Source of the DNA: Nocardioides sp.
GTDB taxonomy: Bacteria; Actinomycetota; Actinomycetes; Propionibacteriales; Nocardioidaceae
Reading direction: 5' to 3'
DNA length: 64,000 nucleotides
Assembly (NCBI RefSeq): GCF_029937575.1
Contig: NZ_JAPYPS010000001.1
Coordinates: 8,165 to 72,164, forward strand
The notes under the pieces are model-generated. The model was not told the DNA's origin and ran no database searches. It saw only the letters and a list, made by a program, of their open reading frames with translations. The position numbers were made by a program, and so were the translations under genes. The first letter of the stretch is position 1. Each line of letters starts with the position of its first letter. Shown here piece by piece: positions 10,438-20,519 of this stretch.

Positions 10438-11508
10438 GTGGTCTTCGTGCGCAGCATCACCTCCGTCGCTCTCCTCGCCGCCCTCGGCATCGCCGTCCCT
10501 GCCGTCGCCGGGTCGGCCGTGGTCGCGGCGCAGCCCTCGGGTCCGGTGAGCCCCGTGGGCTCCGACTCGCGGGTGGTCGCCGCCAACCGGCCCGACCCCC
10601 AGGTGCTGGCGATCTCGATCGACGCGCTGATGCCGCGGGCCGTCCGACGGCTCGGACGCGACCGCGCTCCGAACCTGTGGCGACTGATCGACGAGGGCGC
10701 CTCCACCCTCGAGGCACGCACCCAGGTCGAGCTGACCGTGACCCTGCCCAACCACACGAGCATGGTCACCGGGCGCCGGATCAAGGCCACCAAGGGCGGG
10801 CACGGCGTCACCTGGAACGACGACGCACCAGGGCGTCCGCCGACCGTCCAGGCCGCCGCGGGCCACGACGTCGCCTCCCTCTTCAGCACCGCGCACGCAG
10901 CCGGTCGGAGCACGGCGCTGTTCGCCACCAAGTCGAAGTTCTCGCTGTTCCAGCGCTCGTGGCCCGACGACCTGGACCGGGTCACGATCAAGGAGGAGAA
11001 GGACGCGGTCGTGGTGCGCAAGGTCGTGCGCGACCTGCTCAAGCGCGATCGTGGCGTCACGTTCGTCCACCTCGGCGCCGCCGACAAGGCCGGCCACACG
11101 AAAGGCTTCATGAGCCGCGGCTACCTGCGCGCCGTACGACGGCTCGACGGGCTGCTCGGCACCATCCTCGAGGCGACCGACACCGACTCCCGTCTGGACG
11201 ACCTGACCATCATCCTGACCGCCGACCACGGCGGCGTGCCCGGCACCCGAGACCACGGCGACGCCGGCGCTCGGGACGACTACCGGGTGCCGTTCGCGGT
11301 CTGGGGTCCGGGCATCTCCCCCGCAGACCTCTACGACCTCAACCCCGGCTACCGCGACCCCGGCAAGAGCCGACCCGGCCTCAAGGGCAAGCAGCCGGTG
11401 CGCAACGGCGACGTCGCCAACCTCGCGCTCGGCCTCCTCGGGCTGGACCCGGTGCCGGGGAGTCGCTTCGGCGTCAAGCGGTCGCTGCTCGTGACCGCGG
11501 CCGACTGA
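10438..11508 (+). CDS. Secreted alkaline phosphatase-superfamily phosphodiesterase
   Basis: A 356-residue type I phosphodiesterase/nucleotide pyrophosphatase-fold protein. An N-terminal hydrophobic signal (about residues 5-30, ending AVAGSAVVAA) indicates export. Metal and nucleophile positions are visible in order: AISIDAL, LTVTLPNHTSM (with the nucleophilic Thr/Ser region), TADHGG and DHGD. GTG at 10438 has TAGGGT 7 nt upstream, so the mRNA is probably leaderless; GTG 10447 is an alternative start. It is a single gene between divergent murI and a convergent DUF3152 gene. Substrate unknown. Confidence 0.85.
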   Translation: MVFVRSITSVALLAALGIAVPAVAGSAVVAAQPSGPVSPVGSDSRVVAANRPDPQVLAISIDALMPRAVRRLGRDRAPNLWRLIDEGASTLEARTQVELTVTLPNHTSMVTGRRIKATKGGHGVTWNDDAPGRPPTVQAAAGHDVASLFSTAHAAGRSTALFATKSKFSLFQRSWPDDLDRVTIKEEKDAVVVRKVVRDLLKRDRGVTFVHLGAADKAGHTKGFMSRGYLRAVRRLDGLLGTILEATDTDSRLDDLTIILTADHGGVPGTRDHGDAGARDDYRVPFAVWGPGISPADLYDLNPGYRDPGKSRPGLKGKQPVRNGDVANLALGLLGLDPVPGSRFGVKRSLLVTAAD

Positions 11509-11564
11509 CTACCTCACCGCATTCCATCGCGCCTGACGCGACCTCGTCCCTCGCGGCCGGCTGC

Positions 11565-12689
11565 TCACTCCCCCGCCGTCGGCCACGGGTTGAGCCGGCA
11601 CCCCTGCGTGCCCTTCGACTGCTGCATCATCACCGGCGCCAGCCGACCTGCTCCCGGGCACGACGCGTGACCCTTGCCGAGCCAGTGACCGGTCTCGTGG
11701 TTGACGACCATGTGCCGGTAGCCGCGCAGCGACTTGCCGGCGTCGTTCCACGACGGGGTCGCCTGCTGCCAGCGGGTCTGGTTGATGATCACGTAGCGCC
11801 CGACGCGGCACGAGTACGTCGAGCTGCACTGGCTGGAGAAGCTCGGCACCGTGCTCGCCTCGGCCAGCACCAAGGAGAACGACCCGCCCTTGGCGACCCT
11901 GCTGAACTCCACGCCCTTTCCGCGCCAGCCGCGCGGGTCGTCGAACGTCTGCTGCGAGAGCCGAGCGAACTTCTTCACGCTGGCGGTGATCGTGCCCCGG
12001 GTGATCACCGAGTAGGTGACCTTCCGACGCACGTCGACCCGGTGCCTGACGCGCGCCGTGACCGCGGAGGTGGCGCGGGCGCGACGGTAGCCCTCGACGT
12101 ACGACGTCACCTGGACGCGGACGCGGTGCCCGACGTCCCGGGGGACGAAGCGGTAGCGGCGCGACGTGGCGCCGTTGATCGGCTCGCCGTCGCGCAGCCA
12201 CCGGTAGCGGACCCGGTCGGGCTCGACACGCCACCGGCCCCGGGTCGCGGTGACCGTGCGGCTGAAGCGAGCGACCCCGCGGACCTTCGGCTGGCGCCGG
12301 TTGACCTGGGTGCCGCGTCCGACCTTCGCGGTGGGCTCGGAGGTGGCCGTGACCCGCCCGGCCTCGGCGCCGTCGGGGTGGGTCGCGGTGACCGCGACGC
12401 TCAGGCGGTGCCCCAGGTCGGCGGTGCGGACGCTGTAGCCGGCCTCGCGCGCCCTGCCGATCGGCTTGCCGTCGCGCAGCCAGCGGTAGGTCAGGGCGAC
12501 GTCCTCCGGATCCCACTCCCCCGGGTCCGCGACCAGGGTCCTGCCGTAGCGGGCCGTCCCGACCACGGCAGGTGGCGTCACGTTCGCGACCTCGCCGTCG
12601 GCCTCGGCCTTGCTCGGCGCGGCCGATGCGGCCGGGGCTGCCGTGCCCAGGGTGACGATCAGGGCCAGGGTGAGGAGCAGGGCGCGCAT
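11565..12689 (-). CDS. Secreted DUF3152 putative zinc peptidase with Ig-like repeats
   Basis: A 374-residue exported protein with a signal peptide at about residues 1-25. Two repeated modules follow, each containing YRWLRDGxPI and resembling bacterial Ig-like cell-surface repeats. The C-terminal DUF3152 domain has a zincin-type motif VNHETGHWLGKGH and several cysteines (CSSTYSC, ASCPG). The HExGHxxGxxH spacing suggests a metzincin-like protease, although activity of DUF3152 is not established to my knowledge. TACCGT lies 6 nt before ATG 12689, so the transcript is probably leaderless. It is divergent from the PAS gene. Confidence 0.82.
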   Translation of the reverse strand: MRALLLTLALIVTLGTAAPAASAAPSKAEADGEVANVTPPAVVGTARYGRTLVADPGEWDPEDVALTYRWLRDGKPIGRAREAGYSVRTADLGHRLSVAVTATHPDGAEAGRVTATSEPTAKVGRGTQVNRRQPKVRGVARFSRTVTATRGRWRVEPDRVRYRWLRDGEPINGATSRRYRFVPRDVGHRVRVQVTSYVEGYRRARATSAVTARVRHRVDVRRKVTYSVITRGTITASVKKFARLSQQTFDDPRGWRGKGVEFSRVAKGGSFSLVLAEASTVPSFSSQCSSTYSCRVGRYVIINQTRWQQATPSWNDAGKSLRGYRHMVVNHETGHWLGKGHASCPGAGRLAPVMMQQSKGTQGCRLNPWPTAGE

Positions 12690-12735
12690 GCGTTCACGGT
12701 AGCCGCGCGAGCGGCCCGTGGTGGACGATGACCTC

Positions 12736-13575
12736 ATGAGCGCACTGTCCGAGCTGTTGGCCGATCCCGGCGCCTGGCAGCAGCAGGACTCCCTGGTCGC
12801 TGCGCTCGCCGACGAGCTGGGTCTCGACGACGACTCCGCGACGCGCATTGCGGAGACCCTCGCCGAGAACGAGCACGCCCGGACGACCGGCCTCGACCAG
12901 CTGTGGCAGCTGCGCGAGCGCATGTCCACGGCCCAGTCGTTCGCCACCATGGGCGACTTCGACTTCCACCTCGCGACGAACGTCAACACCTGCTCCGACG
13001 AGCTGTTCCGCATCTACGGCTACGACCCCGGCGCGATCGATCCGTCGTACACGCTGTTCTTCGAGCACGTCCACCCCGAGGACCGCGAGACCGTCCGGGC
13101 CGCCTACCAGCGCGCGCTCGCCACCGGGGCGCCCTACGAGATGGTCGAGCGGATCCGGCGGGCCGATGGCGAGCTGCGCTACCTGTGGACCAACGGCGAG
13201 GTGATCCGCGACGGGGACGGGAAGCCGGTGCGGATGCGCGGCACCAGCATCGACATCACCGACCGCGTCCTCGCCGAGCAGGCCCGCGCCGAGGCGGCGC
13301 TGAGACTGGGCGATGCGGGACTGCGACGTCGGCAGGCCTCGGAGATCAACGACAACCTCGTCCAGGGCCTCACCGCGGCGATCTACGCCCTCGAGCTCGA
13401 CGACATCGAGCGGGTCGGCGGCTACCTGCGCCAGACGTTGGCCTCGGCGAGCCGGATGATGACCGACCTGCTCGAGGAGCAGTACGACGAGCACGACGAC
13501 CGCGCGCTGGTGCGCTCGGCGCCGGCCAGTCTCGGCGTCGGCCCGGACAACGTCGGCCGGGACGAGGTCGGCTGA
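12736..13575 (+). CDS. PAS-domain protein with degenerate phosphoacceptor helix
   Basis: A 279-residue protein. A PAS_3-type fold occupies about residues 75-185 and is seen as FDFHLATNVNTCSDELFRIY ... HPEDRETV ... GTSIDITDR. It is followed by a helical segment with ASEINDNLVQGLTAAIYALE. That segment resembles the dimerisation/phosphoacceptor helix of HisKA_3 kinases (ELHDGLVQ), but Asn205 replaces the His, and no ATPase domain follows. It is therefore not a working histidine kinase and more likely a sensor or partner module. ATG 12736 is preceded by GACGAT at 6 nt; GTG 12718 is an alternative. The function is not known. Confidence 0.78.
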   Translation: MSALSELLADPGAWQQQDSLVAALADELGLDDDSATRIAETLAENEHARTTGLDQLWQLRERMSTAQSFATMGDFDFHLATNVNTCSDELFRIYGYDPGAIDPSYTLFFEHVHPEDRETVRAAYQRALATGAPYEMVERIRRADGELRYLWTNGEVIRDGDGKPVRMRGTSIDITDRVLAEQARAEAALRLGDAGLRRRQASEINDNLVQGLTAAIYALELDDIERVGGYLRQTLASASRMMTDLLEEQYDEHDDRALVRSAPASLGVGPDNVGRDEVG

Positions 13576-13594
13576 CCTCGGCGAGGGGCTGCCC

Positions 13595-15164
<1,570 letters not shown>

Positions 15165-15168
<4 letters not shown>

Positions 15169-15437
15169 CCCCCCGCGACGGCGGGGAGCACGACGACCTG
15201 GTCGCCGTCCTTGAGCTCGGCCTCGAGGCCGCCGATGAAGCGGACGTCCTCGTCGTTGACGTAGATGTTGATGAAGCGACGCAGGTCGCCGTTGTCGACG
15301 AGGCGCTCCTTGATGCCCGGGTGGTTGCCCTCGAGGTCGTCGATGACCGCGCTGAGGGTGCCGCCCGCGGCGTCGACGGCCTTCTCGCCGCCGGTGTAGG
15401 TGCGCAGGATGGTCGGGATCCGGACCTCGATGGCCAT
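15165..15437 (-). CDS. cysO: Sulfur-carrier protein (MoaD/ThiS family)
   Basis: A 90-residue ubiquitin-fold sulfur carrier. The chain ends in a bare Gly-Gly (LPAVAGG), whose carboxylate becomes a thiocarboxylate and delivers sulfur to CysM-bound aminoacrylate. The sequence MAIEVRIPTILRTYTGGEK and the YVNDEDVRFIGG segment fit the actinobacterial CysO subgroup. Order mec-cysO-(NYN)-cysM matches mycobacteria apart from the insertion. The sulfur-activating adenylyltransferase is not encoded in the window. Confidence 0.94.
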
Positions 15438-15468
15438 GTGGTGATGCTCCTCAGCTGTCTGGGTTGCC

Positions 15469-15492
15469 TGGTGCGTGTGGTGGTGCGTGTGG
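15469..15492. repeat. Two perfect 12-bp tandem repeats between mec and cysO
   Basis: TGGTGCGTGTGG occurs at 15469-15480 and 15481-15492, inside the 90-bp gap between the mec stop and the cysO start. No function is evident. It could alter the spacing of a cysO leader. Confidence 0.6.
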
Positions 15493-15527
15493 TGCTGGAC
15501 GGGTGATCGTGCCGGCCGCTGCGGGCC

Positions 15528-15962
15528 TCAGGTCGTCGGGAGCGCGGCGACCACGGCGACCTCTTCCTCGGTCACCTCGCCGTCCACGATCCTGTAGGAC
15601 CTGAACTCCACCGGGCCGTCGTTATTCCCGTGCTCACGCGTGCTGACGAGCACGTAGTGCGCTCCGGGCTCGCTCGCGAGGCCGATGTCGGTGACGCTCG
15701 GGTAGGCCTCGGTAGCGGTGTGGGAGTGGTAGACGACGACGGGCTCCTCGTCGAGGTCCCACATCTGCTTGTAGAGCGCCAGCAGCTCGGTGGAGTCGAA
15801 CTCGTAGAACGTCGGGCTCCCGGCGGCGTTGACCATCTCCACCAGGCGGGTGGGACGGTCGCTCCCCTCGGGGCCCGCGACGATGCCGCACGCCTCGTCG
15901 GGGTGGTCCCGCTTGGCGTGCGCGACGATGCCGTCGTAGGTGGCTTGGTCGATGGTCAGCAC
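15528..15962 (-). CDS. mec: JAMM/MPN metalloprotease releasing cysteine from CysO
   Basis: A 144-residue zinc protease that cleaves the CysO-cysteine adduct to regenerate CysO and free cysteine. The JAMM motif is complete: Glu23 (HPDEACGI), His79 and His81 (YHSHTATEAYPSVTD), Ser89 and Asp92. The GTG at 15962 is preceded at 6 nt by TAGGCT, so transcription of the mec-cysO-NYN-cysM unit probably begins leaderless here. The gene order and the three matching partners make the pathway assignment strong. Confidence 0.93.
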   Translation of the reverse strand: MLTIDQATYDGIVAHAKRDHPDEACGIVAGPEGSDRPTRLVEMVNAAGSPTFYEFDSTELLALYKQMWDLDEEPVVVYHSHTATEAYPSVTDIGLASEPGAHYVLVSTREHGNNDGPVEFRSYRIVDGEVTEEEVAVVAALPTT

Positions 15963-16039
15963 CCAGCCAGCCTAGGGCCCGCCGCCGTCGGACTCACGCC
16001 CGCGCCAGCACCTGGGAAGGTTCGGTCGACCCAGCGGGG

Positions 16040-16357
16040 TCAGCCGACGACCTCCTCGCTGATCTCACCGAGCGTCTTGTCGGGGTCCTCGGCCTCGCAC
16101 AGGGTGGTGAAGGCGGTGGCGAACTGGTCGTAGGCGGCCTCGCCGCCGAGCTCCTCGAACTGCGCGACCTCGTCGTCGGAGGCCTGGGCCTCGAGGGCCT
16201 CGGTGACGAAGGAGATCTTCTCGTCCTGCGAGAAGTCGAGGTACTCCCCGCACTTGGTGCTGTCGTACTCGTCGGCGCACGCGGTCAGGAGTCCGCCGAG
16301 AAGGGCGATGGCGCCGAGGGCGACGGCGGGCCGGGCGAGACGGGAGGGAGTGGTCAT
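16040..16357 (-). CDS. Small hypothetical lipoprotein
   Basis: A 105-residue product with a signal peptide ending in the lipobox LLTAC (Cys at about residue 27), then an acidic helical domain (EYLDFSQDEKISFVTEALEA). It would be anchored on the outer face of the membrane. No family is recognised. ATG 16357 has TAGTTT 7 nt upstream, a leaderless-type promoter; an earlier in-frame ATG at 16387 would spoil the signal peptide. It lies between DUF2017 and mec, where mycobacteria have other genes. Confidence 0.75.
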   Translation of the reverse strand: MTTPSRLARPAVALGAIALLGGLLTACADEYDSTKCGEYLDFSQDEKISFVTEALEAQASDDEVAQFEELGGEAAYDQFATAFTTLCEAEDPDKTLGEISEEVVG

Positions 16358-16396
16358 GGGCGGGAAACTAGCACCACCCGGCTCCACTGCGGCGTG

Positions 16397-16981
16397 TCAG
16401 CGCGAGAGGGACTCGACCAGGGTCTCCTGGAGGTAGCCCACCCAGTCGTAGATGTCGTGGGCCTGCGCACGCGGGTCGTCGTCGGGCAGGGCGAACCAGT
16501 ACTCCTCGTCACCGTCCTCCACCCCGAGTCGCGTCGCGAGGGCGAGTCGTACGTCGGTGAACGAGCGCATCCAGGTGCGCGCGACGTCGGGCTCGAGCTC
16601 GACGTCGATCATCAGGCCGTCCTCCTCGAGCTGGGGCGGCAGGCCCGCCTCCTCGAGGGTGTCGATGACCAGGCAGGCCGCCTGGGCCTTGCCGTCGCGC
16701 AGGGAGCCCTCGGTGAACCGGCGGAACTCCGAGGCGGCCTCGTCGTCGTCGCGGTAGGCGCTGGGGAACAACCGCGCCAGGACCGGGTCCTCCGGCTCGC
16801 TCGTCGGGCCGGAGAAGTCCATCAGCGCCTCGAACGGGTCACGCGCGTCGTCCGGCACGGCGGCCTCGTTGCGCAGCAGCTCGACGAGCTGGCCGGCGAG
16901 GGAGCGCAGCAGGTCGGCCTCGAACCCGGTGAACGTCGCGATGGTGCGCCCGCTTCGGCGGTGTCGCTGGAACCCGCTCAC
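16397..16981 (-). CDS. DUF2017 family protein
   Basis: A 194-residue actinobacterial protein of the DUF2017 family. Recognisable parts are TGFEADLLRSLAGQLVELLR near the N-terminus and a C-terminal helix DWVGYLQETLVESL. It is acidic and has no membrane segment. It lies 4 nt downstream of clpS on the same strand, as in mycobacteria (Rv1331-Rv1332 order), so a functional link with ClpS or the Clp protease is possible but unproven. No catalytic residues can be named. Confidence 0.85.
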   Translation of the reverse strand: MSGFQRHRRSGRTIATFTGFEADLLRSLAGQLVELLRNEAAVPDDARDPFEALMDFSGPTSEPEDPVLARLFPSAYRDDDEAASEFRRFTEGSLRDGKAQAACLVIDTLEEAGLPPQLEEDGLMIDVELEPDVARTWMRSFTDVRLALATRLGVEDGDEEYWFALPDDDPRAQAHDIYDWVGYLQETLVESLSR

Positions 16982-16985
16982 CGCA

Positions 16986-17300
16986 CTACTCCGACTTCTG
17001 CAGGGTGGCCCACAGCCCGTACTCGTGCATCGCCTGGACGTCGCGCTCCATCTGCTCGCGCGTGCCGGTGCTGACCACGGACTTGCCCTCCTCGTGGACC
17101 TCCATCATCAGCTTCTCCGCCTTCTTCTTGGAGTAGCCGAAGTGCTCCTGGAAGACGTAGCTGACGTAGGACATGAGGTTGACCGGGTCGTTCCAGACGA
17201 TCGTGACCCAGGGTGTGGCCAGGACCGTGACCTGGTCGGGCTCCAGGGTCGTCTCGAGCCCGGAGTCGACGTCAGGGCTCGCGGTGGCAACGGCTCCCAT
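16986..17300 (-). CDS. clpS: ATP-dependent Clp protease adaptor ClpS
   Basis: ClpS binds proteins with N-degron residues and hands them to ClpC/ClpP. The 104-residue protein has the canonical [15 protein letters not shown] core (Asn/Asp of the N-degron pocket), the [20 protein letters not shown] helix, and [19 protein letters not shown] at the C-terminus. The unstructured N-terminal tail of about 25 residues is typical. The start at 17300 is the nearest ATG, and the 28-nt gap to the divergent enoyl-CoA hydratase gene is very short. It is followed by DUF2017. Confidence 0.94.
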   Translation of the reverse strand: MGAVATASPDVDSGLETTLEPDQVTVLATPWVTIVWNDPVNLMSYVSYVFQEHFGYSKKKAEKLMMEVHEEGKSVVSTGTREQMERDVQAMHEYGLWATLQKSE

Positions 17301-17328
17301 AGTCACCCATGGTGGCACACTCCCCGCC

Positions 17329-18132
17329 ATGACCGGAGTCGAGGAACCCACCGCACCAGGCCTTCTCTCGCAGGTGCAGGACGACGCCCTGTGGTTGACG
17401 ATGAACCGACCCGAGGTGTTCAACGCGATGACGGGCGAGATGACGCTCGCGCTGACCGACGCCGTGCGCGCCGCCGCGAGCCTCGACGACGTACGACTGG
17501 TCGTGGTGACCGGCGCCGGTGACGCCTTCAGCGCAGGGGCCGACATCTCGGGTGAGGACGCGATCGAGCGCTTCGACGTCCGCGCCATGGACGCGGCCAA
17601 CGCACTGATCCGTGCCGTCGTCGACTGCCCCAAGCCCGTCCTGGCTGCGGTCAACGGGATGGCCGCCGGCGTCGGCTGCTCGCTGGCGTTGGCCTCCGAC
17701 ATCATCGTGGCGCGCGACTCGGCGTCCTTCCTGCTGGCCTTCGCCCGGATCGGCTTCATGCCCGACGGGGGCACCTCGGCCACGGTCGCGGCCGCCGTCG
17801 GCCGCCCACGGGCGATGCGGATGGCCTTGCTGGGCGAGCCTCTGTCCGCGACCGAGGCCTACGCCGCCGGCCTGGTCACCCACCTCGCGTCGACGGAGGA
17901 GTACGACGCACTGGTCGCCACGCTCGCGCGCCGCCTGGCCGCGGGGGCTCCGCTGTCCCAGACCGCGACCAAGCGCGCCGTCAACGCCGCCACCCTGACC
18001 GGCCCCTGGGGCCTCGAGGACGCCCTCGAGCGCGAGCGCACCGGCCAGACGGTCCTGATGCGCACCGCCGACGCCGCCGAGGGCATGCGCGCCTTCTCCG
18101 AGCGCCGCAAGCCGACGTTCCGCGGGGAGTAG
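17329..18132 (+). CDS. Enoyl-CoA hydratase/isomerase family protein
   Basis: A 267-residue crotonase-fold enzyme acting on acyl-CoA thioesters. The first oxyanion-hole motif is seen as [14 protein letters not shown] and the second as [17 protein letters not shown]. The position usually filled by the second catalytic Glu is occupied within [13 protein letters not shown], so hydratase versus isomerase activity cannot be decided. ATG 17329 is preceded by CACACT at 7 nt. The gene stands alone, divergent from clpS. A role in fatty-acid degradation is plausible. Confidence 0.88.
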   Translation: MTGVEEPTAPGLLSQVQDDALWLTMNRPEVFNAMTGEMTLALTDAVRAAASLDDVRLVVVTGAGDAFSAGADISGEDAIERFDVRAMDAANALIRAVVDCPKPVLAAVNGMAAGVGCSLALASDIIVARDSASFLLAFARIGFMPDGGTSATVAAAVGRPRAMRMALLGEPLSATEAYAAGLVTHLASTEEYDALVATLARRLAAGAPLSQTATKRAVNAATLTGPWGLEDALERERTGQTVLMRTADAAEGMRAFSERRKPTFRGE

Positions 18133-18164
18133 CCCCACCACACAGGCGACCCCCCAATAACTGT

Positions 18165-18218
18165 TTGACAGTACGGCGGCCGGTCGACCAGAATCACCTC
18201 CCAACAACTCTTGGGGAG
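18165..18218 (+). promoter_or_regulatory. Promoter and candidate ArsR operator
   Basis: TTGACA at 18165-18170 and CAGAAT at 18189-18194, 18 nt apart, form a good promoter. Immediately downstream an inverted repeat CCCAA-N6-TTGGG spans 18200-18215 over the expected transcription start, just before the ArsR start codon at 18228. A repressor bound here would block its own operon. Confidence 0.6.
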
Positions 18219-18227
18219 TGATCGAGG

Positions 18228-18770
18228 GTGGATGAGGCCGAGACCGGCGCTGCGGTGAGCGCGATGCGCGCCGTGGCGCACCCGGTGCGCTTGCAGATGC
18301 TCTCGCTGCTGACCGGCACCGAGATGAGCGCGGCCGAGGTGGCGCGCGAGCTGGACCTGACGCATGCCAACGCGTCCTACCACCTGCGCGTCCTCGTGGA
18401 CGCCGACGAGATCGTCGTCGCGGGCGAGGAGAAGATCCGGGGCGGGGTGGCCAAGCGCTACCGCTACCCGCACGAGCGCCGGGGCGAGCACGCCCGTCCC
18501 GACCGGCCCACCTCCGACGACCAGGTCTTCTACGCCCGCGCACTGGGTCAGGAGATCGAGCGCCGCATCCAGCAGCGCCGGACCGATGGCGGGTCCAAGG
18601 GCTTCAACAGCGACCTCGAGGGCTGGGTCTCCCCCGACGCCTGGGCGAAGGCCTGCGAGCTGCTCGCGGAGGCCTCCTTCCTGCTCCACGAGGCCAACCG
18701 AGCGCCTCGCACCCCCGGCACGATCCACGTCAGCCACACGGCGTGGGCCTTCCAGATGGAGCAGCCATGA
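18228..18770 (+). CDS. ArsR-type winged-helix regulator
   Basis: A 180-residue regulator with an N-terminal helix-turn-helix: AHPVRLQMLSLLTGTEMSAAEVARELDLTHANASYHLRVL at about residues 15-55, in segments matching the ArsR/HTH_20 fold. The long C-terminal half has no Cys pair for metal sensing, so it probably responds to an organic ligand. The GTG start at 18228 follows a strong promoter with an overlapping inverted repeat. Its stop overlaps the MFS exporter start by 4 nt, the usual layout of a regulator that represses its own efflux operon. Confidence 0.86.
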   Translation: MDEAETGAAVSAMRAVAHPVRLQMLSLLTGTEMSAAEVARELDLTHANASYHLRVLVDADEIVVAGEEKIRGGVAKRYRYPHERRGEHARPDRPTSDDQVFYARALGQEIERRIQQRRTDGGSKGFNSDLEGWVSPDAWAKACELLAEASFLLHEANRAPRTPGTIHVSHTAWAFQMEQP

Positions 18771-20020
18771 CCTGGGCCGAGTCGCTCGCGCCGCTGCGCG
18801 AGCGCAACTTCCGCTACTACTACGCATCGCGCGTGGTCAACATGATGGGCAACGCGATGGCCTCGGTGGCCCTCGCCTTTGCCGTCCTCAAGATCACCGA
18901 CGACGACCCCGCCGCGCTCGGCTTCGTGCTCGCGGCGCACTCGATCCCGATGGCGCTGCTGCTCCTGTGGGGCGGCGTGATCGCCGACCGGTTCCCGCGC
19001 AACGTCGTCATCCAGGTCTCCAACATCGCCTCGGCGATCACGCAGGGTCTGATCGCGGCCCTGGTCATCACCGGCATCGCCGAGCTGTGGATGCTGGTCG
19101 TCCTCAGTGTCGTGCACGGCATCGTCTCGGCGGTCAGCTTCCCGGCGATGGCCAGCATCATGCCGCAGCTGGTGCCGCGCGGTGAGCTCCAGCGCTCCAA
19201 CGCCCTGATGTCCCTGGCCCGCTCGGCCCTGACGATCCTCGGCCCGACCCTCAGCGCGCTGCTGGTCGTCGGCGTCGGCCCCGGGTGGGCGCTGGCCGTC
19301 GACGCCTCCACGTGGCTGGTCTCGGCCGTGCTGCTCGGCTTCGTCGTGCTCCCCGAGCGCGCCCCCAAGGAGCAGGAGGCCGGCACCATCGCCGAGCTGC
19401 GCGAAGGCTGGACCTACTTCCGCCGTACGACGTGGTTGTGGGTCGTCGTGCTCGGCTTCGGCGTCCTCAACGCGATCCACATGGGCGCCTGGTTCACCCT
19501 CGGCCCCGCCCGCGCCAAGGACACGATCGGCGAGCAGGGCTGGGGGCTGGTCCTCTCCGCGGAGGCCATCGGCCTGCTCGCGATGACCCTGGTGATGCTG
19601 CGCGTGCCGCTCCAGCGGCCCCTGCTGTACGGCATGCTCGGCATCTCGCTGCTCGGCGTGCCGATCCTGATCCTGGGCGCCCATCCCCACCTGGCGATCC
19701 TGATGATCGCGACCTTCGTCGCCGGCGCCGGCACCGAGGTCTTCTCGATGGGCTGGAACCTCGCGATGCAGGAGCACGTGCCCGACGAGATGCTCTCGCG
19801 GGCCTACTCCTACGACGCCCTGGGCTCGTTCGTCGCCATCCCCGTCGGCCAGATCGCCTTCGGCCCGCTGGCCGTCGCGTTCGGCTTCACCGACGTCCTC
19901 GTCGTGAGCGGGATCGTCTACATCGTGGTGTGCCTGCTGGTGCTGCTCTCCTCATCCGTACGTCGACTGCCGCGCCTGGTCACGGCGGAGGTCAGCACCA
20001 CTTCTGCACCAACGCCCTGA
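18767..20020 (+). CDS. MFS transporter (MFS_3/enterobactin-exporter-like)
   Basis: A 417-residue major facilitator with about twelve hydrophobic segments. It begins with LRERNFRYYYASRVVNMMGNAM, typical of the exporter subgroup, and has WGGVIADRFPRN as the conserved loop 2-3 motif. It is translationally coupled to the ArsR-type gene (ATGA overlap), implying an efflux function induced by its substrate. The substrate is not deducible. Its last 29 nt overlap the convergent DUF1697 gene. Confidence 0.88.
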   Translation: MTWAESLAPLRERNFRYYYASRVVNMMGNAMASVALAFAVLKITDDDPAALGFVLAAHSIPMALLLLWGGVIADRFPRNVVIQVSNIASAITQGLIAALVITGIAELWMLVVLSVVHGIVSAVSFPAMASIMPQLVPRGELQRSNALMSLARSALTILGPTLSALLVVGVGPGWALAVDASTWLVSAVLLGFVVLPERAPKEQEAGTIAELREGWTYFRRTTWLWVVVLGFGVLNAIHMGAWFTLGPARAKDTIGEQGWGLVLSAEAIGLLAMTLVMLRVPLQRPLLYGMLGISLLGVPILILGAHPHLAILMIATFVAGAGTEVFSMGWNLAMQEHVPDEMLSRAYSYDALGSFVAIPVGQIAFGPLAVAFGFTDVLVVSGIVYIVVCLLVLLSSSVRRLPRLVTAEVSTTSAPTP

Positions 20021-20519
20021 CCACGGTCACGTTGCGGTTGGTCGCCACCCCGATCTGCTTCTCGATCGGCTTGAGCAGCGTCGCGTCGAGGTAGCCGCCG
20101 TCGAGCAGGAGGTGCACGGCGCGCGGCGAGAGCCGCACCCGCTCCTGGCCCGCCGACAGGCCCTCGAGCTCTGCGCGCAGGCTCGCGCTCGGCTCGTCCT
20201 TGAGCAACCAGATGTAGTGCTTGCCGTCGTGCCCGTGGGCGAACCGGTCGGCGTCGTCGGCGATCGCGCGCAGCTCGGCCGCCGTGTAGACGATCGTCGG
20301 CACCTCGAAGCCGCGATCGTGGCGGTAGGCCTGCTCCAGCGCGGACTCGATCCGGGCTCGCGACCGCATCCGGGTCCCGAGCCGCACGTTGCCGGTGTTG
20401 ATGTGCGTGGCCACCTCGCTGAACCCCGCGGCCTCGGTCGCCGCGACGATCGCTTCCTTGGGGAACTTGCGGGTCGCGCCGAGGTTGATCGCCCGGAGGA
20501 AACCGACGTACGTCGTCAT
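19992..20519 (-). CDS. DUF1697 family protein
   Basis: A 175-residue protein that starts with the family hallmark MTTYVGFLRAINLG and continues with INTGNVRLGTR and a C-terminal VATNRNVTVVRAL block. DUF1697 proteins are widespread in actinobacteria and have no established function. ATG 20519 is chosen by family alignment; ATG 20528 is possible. The 3' end overlaps the convergent MFS gene by 29 nt. Confidence 0.87.
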   Translation of the reverse strand: MTTYVGFLRAINLGATRKFPKEAIVAATEAAGFSEVATHINTGNVRLGTRMRSRARIESALEQAYRHDRGFEVPTIVYTAAELRAIADDADRFAHGHDGKHYIWLLKDEPSASLRAELEGLSAGQERVRLSPRAVHLLLDGGYLDATLLKPIEKQIGVATNRNVTVVRALVQKWC

